A stretch of DNA of 64,000 bases from NCBI RefSeq assembly GCF_000420625.1, contig NZ_ATVH01000019.1, forward strand, positions 111,248 to 175,247. The letters are read 5' to 3'. The position numbers were made by a program, and so were the translations under genes. A model generated the notes under the pieces. The model ran no database searches. It was not told where the DNA came from and was given only the letters and a program-made list of their open reading frames with translations. This stretch comes from Fodinicurvata sediminis DSM 21159. GTDB lineage: Bacteria > Pseudomonadota > Alphaproteobacteria > Kiloniellales > DSM-21159. Below are positions 60,389 through 64,000 of the stretch, piece by piece (position 1 is the first letter of the stretch; the number at the start of each line of letters is the position of its first letter).

Positions 60389-61465
60389 ACCGATAAAAAG
60401 CTGTCCGCGTGGGTAATAGAGTCCCGGCTGCGGCCAGCAAGGCACTGAGAATCGCCCTGTAGATCTGGTGCAAAAGAAGCCTCAGCCACCTGAGGATAAG
60501 GCGGAAGTTGTAGCCCACGGCACTGAGCAGGGCGTTGACCCGGGTGCCGAGCGGTCCCTTCAGATAGTTGCGGCCCAGATGACCATCCGCCTTCATGTGG
60601 CCAATGACGGCCTCGATGGCCGAGCGCCGTCGCAGTTCGCGCTTGATCTGGCCGTGTACCCCGCGCTTCTGGCCGGAACGAAACACCCGCCGGGGATTGG
60701 CCACATCATGGCCGCGATAGCCCTTGTCCACATAGGCCCGCTCCACCGGCCGTCCTGTCAGGGCCTCGGTTTCCTCCACCACACGCCGCAGGGTATGGCC
60801 GTCATAAGGCAGACCGGGAAAGGCCGCAGCATGCAGCACGAACTGGCCGCCCCGAGCCCGGCGGTTGGTGGTGTCGATGGAGACCTTGCAGCCGAACTCG
60901 TAGGGCTTGTGGGCCTTGCCCTTTCCAATGCAGACCACCTCGGGGGCGTGCCAGGAATAGAGTTTGGGACCGCGCTGCTGCTGTTTCTGGTGACGGATGC
61001 GAATGGCCTTGGACAGAGGAATGGCAAAGGCGGCTTTCAGAGCCGCATTGCCCTCTGTCTTGCGCTGGATGTCGCGGATCAGGCGGCCCAGGAGGCTGCG
61101 CAGGAAGCGCAGTTCCCGATTGCAGCGCTTGAACTGTTTGGCGTGGGCATAGCGCCCGGCCATCAGGGCGGCGCGCTTGGCCACCCTGAGATAGGACTGC
61201 CGCAGCTCCACGCCCTCGGCCCTGGCTTGGCGCACCAACTGCCGGATGGCGGTATGCAGCAGCTTGGCGTCGCTGGGGTGGGTGATGTTGGCCGGTTGTA
61301 CGGTGGTATCCACTGAAATGCGCGCCAGATCATTCTTCTTGAGCGCACCGCTGTCGTGGGCCACCCGCAGGCTCTCGGCCAGTAGCAGCTCCAGGCGTTC
61401 GCCCAGGCGCTTGCGCCAGTGGCTCAGGCCCGAGCGCTCGTGCCGAAGCGCATGCTGGAAGAAGC
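60389..61465 (-). pseudogene. IS5-family transposase, 5'-truncated by IS66
   Basis: About 355 residues of a DDE transposase: SVDTTVQPANITHPSDAKLL (first Asp), RAYVDKGYRGHD (second Asp), RRSAIEAVIGHMKADGHLGRNYLKG (Glu block), all present. The first roughly 90 residues of the family are missing: the frame enters from IS66 DNA at 61465, so its apparent first ten residues come from the IS66 end. Its apparent C-terminal 45 residues likewise run into the old IS66 end. Non-functional unless an alternative start works. Confidence 0.82.
61458..61465. repeat. Probable 8-bp target-site duplication of IS66
   Basis: GAAGAAGC directly precedes the left inverted repeat. After the right repeat the window has only three more bases, GAA, which equal the first three of this octamer. 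IS66 elements normally duplicate 8 bp, so the match supports the boundaries but cannot be completed here. Confidence 0.55.
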
Positions 61466-61487
61466 GTAACCGTCCGCTCAGGACCGC
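61466..61487 (+). repeat. IS66 left inverted repeat
   Basis: Begins GTAACCGTCCGCTCAGGACC. Differs from the right repeat at two positions. Same tip is seen in the orphan IS66 end at 60254. Confidence 0.9.
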
Positions 61488-61567
61488 CTTCAAATTTTGG
61501 ACAGCATCAGGTTAATTTCCGTCGTTATGTACGTCGTTACTGACGTCAACAAGGACGGAGGCAGTGG

Positions 61568-61927
61568 ATGCGCCAGGAGATACTGACGGGTGTTGAGCGT
61601 CGGCGACGCTGGTCGCTGGAGCAAAAGCAGGAGATCCTGGCGGCGGTTGGCGTTGACGGGGCGACTGTTGCCGATGTGGCGCGGCGCTACGACATCACGC
61701 GCCAGCACATCTACCAGTGGCGCCGCGAGCTACGCCAGAAGGGCCTGCTGGCAGACAGCCGTCCGCAGTTCCTGGCGGTGGATCTGGCCCCGGAGGATCC
61801 GGGTGCGGATGCGGGCGGGGCCGGCCTTGTCGAGATCGGACTTTGCAATGGCCGTCGCCTGCGCTTGGCCGGCGATGCCCCGGAGGCGGTGGTGCGGCGC
61901 ATGATCCGCCTGACGGAGGCGGCATGA
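61568..61927 (+). CDS. tnpA: IS66 TnpA
   Basis: 119 residues with an IS3/IS66-type helix-turn-helix: [27 protein letters not shown] then [24 protein letters not shown] (about 36-60). Binds element ends or assists transposition; not the catalytic protein. Overlaps tnpB by 4 bp (ATGA). Confidence 0.92.
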   Translation: MRQEILTGVERRRRWSLEQKQEILAAVGVDGATVADVARRYDITRQHIYQWRRELRQKGLLADSRPQFLAVDLAPEDPGADAGGAGLVEIGLCNGRRLRLAGDAPEAVVRRMIRLTEAA

Positions 61928-62271
61928 TCGGCCCGGGCAATGGTGTGCGCGTCTACCTGGCCTGCGGGGTGACCGACATGCGCAAGGGAATAACCGGTCT
62001 TGCTGCGGCAGCGGATCAGGTATTGCGTCAGGACCCCTGCAGCCGTGCGGTCTTTGCCTTTCGCGGCCGGCGCGGGGACCGCATCAAGCTGCTGCACTGG
62101 GACGGCCAGGGGTTCTGCCTCTACTACAAGGTTCTGGAGCGCGGACGCTTTCCCTGGCCCTCGCCGGCCGATGGCGTGGCGCGCCTGACCTCGGCGCAGC
62201 TGGCGATGCTGTGGGAGGGCATTGACTGGCGCCGTCCGGCCTGGACGGCGGCACCCCTGCGGGCGGGCTGA
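61924..62271 (+). CDS. tnpB: IS66 TnpB accessory protein
   Basis: 115 residues, start ATG 61924 coupled to the tnpA stop. Typical IS66 TnpB ('Orf2') text: [58 protein letters not shown]. Required for transposition of IS66-type elements; biochemical role unclear. A longer frame open upstream lies inside tnpA and is not used. Confidence 0.93.
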   Translation: MIGPGNGVRVYLACGVTDMRKGITGLAAAADQVLRQDPCSRAVFAFRGRRGDRIKLLHWDGQGFCLYYKVLERGRFPWPSPADGVARLTSAQLAMLWEGIDWRRPAWTAAPLRAG

Positions 62272-62335
62272 TATTTTATCAGAATCAAGGGGATAGTGCT
62301 GTTCCTGGGGAGTCGGCTGGGGTAAACTTCTGCCC

Positions 62336-63955
62336 ATGATACCGACGCTGGACAGCCTGCCGGACGACCCGGCCACCCTGAAGGCGATGATCCTCGCCCA
62401 GCACGAGGAGGTGACCCGCATGTCGGCCTCGGTGCGGGCCTATGAAAGCCTGGTGGAGGCACTCAAGGCGCGCATTCTGCGCCTGCGCAAGCAGAAGTTC
62501 GGCAGCTCCTCGGAACGCATCACGCGCGAGATCGCCCAGCTGGAGCTGGCCCTGGAGGACCTGCAGGTCGCCCACGCCCGCGAGTACGGCGGACAGGCGG
62601 AGGGCGATCCGGCCCCGACCCCCGAGAGCGAAAGTACGGACAAGCCACAGGGCCGCCGGCGCGGCCGCCCCCGGGTGGATCCGCAGACACCCCGCACGCG
62701 GGAGACCCTGGATCCCGGAGAAGAATGCCCCGACTGCGGCGGACCGCTGCGCCTGTTGGGCGAAGATGTTTCGGAACTCCTGGAGCTGGTGACAGCCCAG
62801 CTGAAGGTCATTGAGATCGCGCGGCTCAAGAAGTCCTGCCGCTGCTGCGAGAAGGTGGTCCAGCCCGAGGCACCGAGCCGGCCCATTCCGCGCAGCATGG
62901 CGGGCCCGGGCCTGCTGGCCCACATCCTGGTCTCCAAGTTCGACGATCATCTGCCGCTCTATCGCCAGACCGAGATCCTGGCCCGCCAGGGCGCGGAGAT
63001 CCCGCGCTCGACCCTGGTCGACTGGTGCGGCCAGTCCATGGCCGTGGTCGCCCCACTGGTCGCGCGTATCAAGGACCATGTCCTGGCGGGCGATCGCCTG
63101 CATGGCGATGACACCCCGATCAAGGTCCTGGATCCGCGCCGCCCCAAGGCGGCGGCCAGCGCCAAGGCCGTCAAGGAGGGGCGGATCTGGACCTATGTGC
63201 GCGATGACCGCGCCTGGGGCTGTACCGACCCGCCGGCGGTGGCCTACTGGTTCTCGCCGGACCGCAAGGGGGTGCATCCCCAGGAGCATCTCAAGGACTT
63301 CCGCGGCATTCTGCAGGCCGATGCCTATGCCGGGTTCCGCAAGCTTTATGAACCCGACGCCGAGGGCAAGGTGCGCGTGCGCGAGGCGGCCTGCTGGGCG
63401 CATCTGCGCCGGGACTTCCACGACGTCTGGAAGGCCACCGGCTCCAAGTTGGCGGAAGAGGCCTTGAACCGTATCGGGGCCCTCTACGATCTCGAGCGGG
63501 CGATATCCGGTCAGGCACCGGAGATGCGTTATCGCCAGCGCCAGGCGCACAGCCGGCCACGTGTCGAGGCCTTCCGCACATGGTGCGAGGCGCAGCTGGC
63601 ACGTATCTCGGGCAAGAGCGGTCTGGCCAAGGCCATGCGCTATGCCCTGAACCGCTGGCCGGCGTTCACGCTGTTCCTGGAAGACGGGCGTGTTGCCATC
63701 GACAACAACGTCGCTGAACGGGCCATGCGGCCCATCGCCATCGGCCGCAAGAACTATCTCTTTGCCGGTTCGGACGCCGGTGGCGAGACCCTGGCCGATG
63801 CCATGACGCTGATCGAGGCCGCCAAGCTGTCCGGCCACGACCCGCAGGCCTATCTGGCCAATGTCCTGGCCCGCATCAACGACCATCCGATCAACCGGAT
63901 CGATGACCTCCTGCCCTGGAACTGGACGAACCCGGCCCTGGCCAAGGCAGCCTGA
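62336..63955 (+). CDS. tnpC: IS66 transposase TnpC
   Basis: 539 residues, catalytic protein. Order: leucine-rich coiled coil (about 15-75), low-complexity linker, zinc-finger-like cysteines CPDCGG (131-134) and SCRCCEKV (167-174), then the DDE core with DRLHGDDTPIKVL (first Asp), LQADAYAGF (second Asp) and AIDNNVAERAMRPIAIGRKNYLFAGSDAGG (Glu), and a C-terminal helical tail DLLPWNW. Full length with all motifs. Confidence 0.95.
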   Translation: MIPTLDSLPDDPATLKAMILAQHEEVTRMSASVRAYESLVEALKARILRLRKQKFGSSSERITREIAQLELALEDLQVAHAREYGGQAEGDPAPTPESESTDKPQGRRRGRPRVDPQTPRTRETLDPGEECPDCGGPLRLLGEDVSELLELVTAQLKVIEIARLKKSCRCCEKVVQPEAPSRPIPRSMAGPGLLAHILVSKFDDHLPLYRQTEILARQGAEIPRSTLVDWCGQSMAVVAPLVARIKDHVLAGDRLHGDDTPIKVLDPRRPKAAASAKAVKEGRIWTYVRDDRAWGCTDPPAVAYWFSPDRKGVHPQEHLKDFRGILQADAYAGFRKLYEPDAEGKVRVREAACWAHLRRDFHDVWKATGSKLAEEALNRIGALYDLERAISGQAPEMRYRQRQAHSRPRVEAFRTWCEAQLARISGKSGLAKAMRYALNRWPAFTLFLEDGRVAIDNNVAERAMRPIAIGRKNYLFAGSDAGGETLADAMTLIEAAKLSGHDPQAYLANVLARINDHPINRIDDLLPWNWTNPALAKAA

Positions 63956-63975
63956 TCAATCAGCAGGATTGCAAG

Positions 63976-63997
63976 GCGGTACAGAGCGGACGGTTAC
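63976..63997 (-). repeat. IS66 right inverted repeat
   Basis: Ends GAGCGGACGGTTAC, the reverse complement of the left tip. Twenty of 22 positions match the left repeat. Lies 20 bp after the tnpC stop and 3 bp before the window end. Confidence 0.9.
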
Positions 63998-64000
63998 GAA

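Larger units (their letters stand above)
61466..63997 (+). mobile_element. Complete IS66-family insertion sequence
   Basis: About 2.53 kb bounded by terminal inverted repeats that agree at 20 of 22 positions (tip GTAACCGTCCGCTC on both sides; 61466-61487 and 63976-63997). Carries tnpA, tnpB and tnpC in the usual order, all intact, so it may be active. It interrupts the 5' part of an IS5-type transposase gene. Confidence 0.93.

Noticed and set aside
60468..61316. 282-codon plus-strand frame inside the IS5-type transposase
   Set aside because: Antisense to a transposase with all DDE blocks.
62285..63886. 533-codon minus-strand frame inside IS66 tnpC
   Set aside because: Antisense to an intact, motif-rich TnpC.

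Overview
The window is a 64 kb piece of a GC-rich bacterial chromosome, most likely from a halophilic or marine alphaproteobacterium. The evidence is a complete ectABC-ask_ect ectoine operon with a divergent MarR regulator, many TRAP importers, an orphan SoxCD pair, and IS66/IS5/IS3-type insertion sequences. The genus cannot be named from sequence alone. No rRNA, tRNA or CRISPR array was seen.

Layout. (1) 1-5700: the 3' end of an M81/MlrC metallopeptidase gene, the ectoine operon (minus strand), its MarR regulator, and a small membrane methyltransferase. (2) 5943-9715: a TRAP operon (dctPQM) and an aldo/keto reductase. (3) 10037-15857: an AT-rich D-threonine/3-hydroxyaspartate aldolase-like gene, a second TRAP operon and a class III aminotransferase. 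(4) 15894-25160: a decayed IS5 transposase, then an aldehyde dehydrogenase, a third TRAP system, alcohol dehydrogenase, CoA-transferase, CitE-type lyase and LysR regulator. These read as one catabolic operon with a LysR-like palindrome at its head. (5) 25491-28500: a degenerate Fic protein and an orphan primase-like (AEP) replication protein, probably a decayed mobile-element segment. (6) 28596-39885: SDR, HcnABC/opine-oxidase-like trio, dipeptide-type ABC importer, second DAO-type oxidase and IclR regulator. (7) 39922-51799: an inositol-monophosphatase-like phosphatase divergent from amidase, dipeptide-type ABC importer with a fused ATPase whose first half is degenerate, DeoR regulator, carbamoylase-like M20 amidohydrolase and two tandem APH/choline-kinase-like genes. 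(8) 52047-56000: SoxCD (minus strand), an IclR gene fragment, a ParS-type antitoxin with a beheaded RES toxin, and IS scraps. (9) 56068-60219: panB divergent from a fourth TRAP operon. (10) 60254-64000: nested insertion sequences (old IS66 end, truncated IS5 transposase, complete IS66).

The common theme is uptake and oxidation or hydrolysis of small organic solutes: six complete binding-protein-dependent importers (four TRAP, two peptide-type ABC) each sit with enzymes and usually a regulator. A GC-rich hairpin lies just after every one of the six binding-protein genes, which would favour excess binding protein over membrane subunits. The best candidates for an undescribed system are region 7 (amidase, carbamoylase, two kinases, phosphatase and an importer with an asymmetric ATPase) and region 6 (an opine-oxidase-like pathway with two flavin oxidases). 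Substrates are inferred, not shown.
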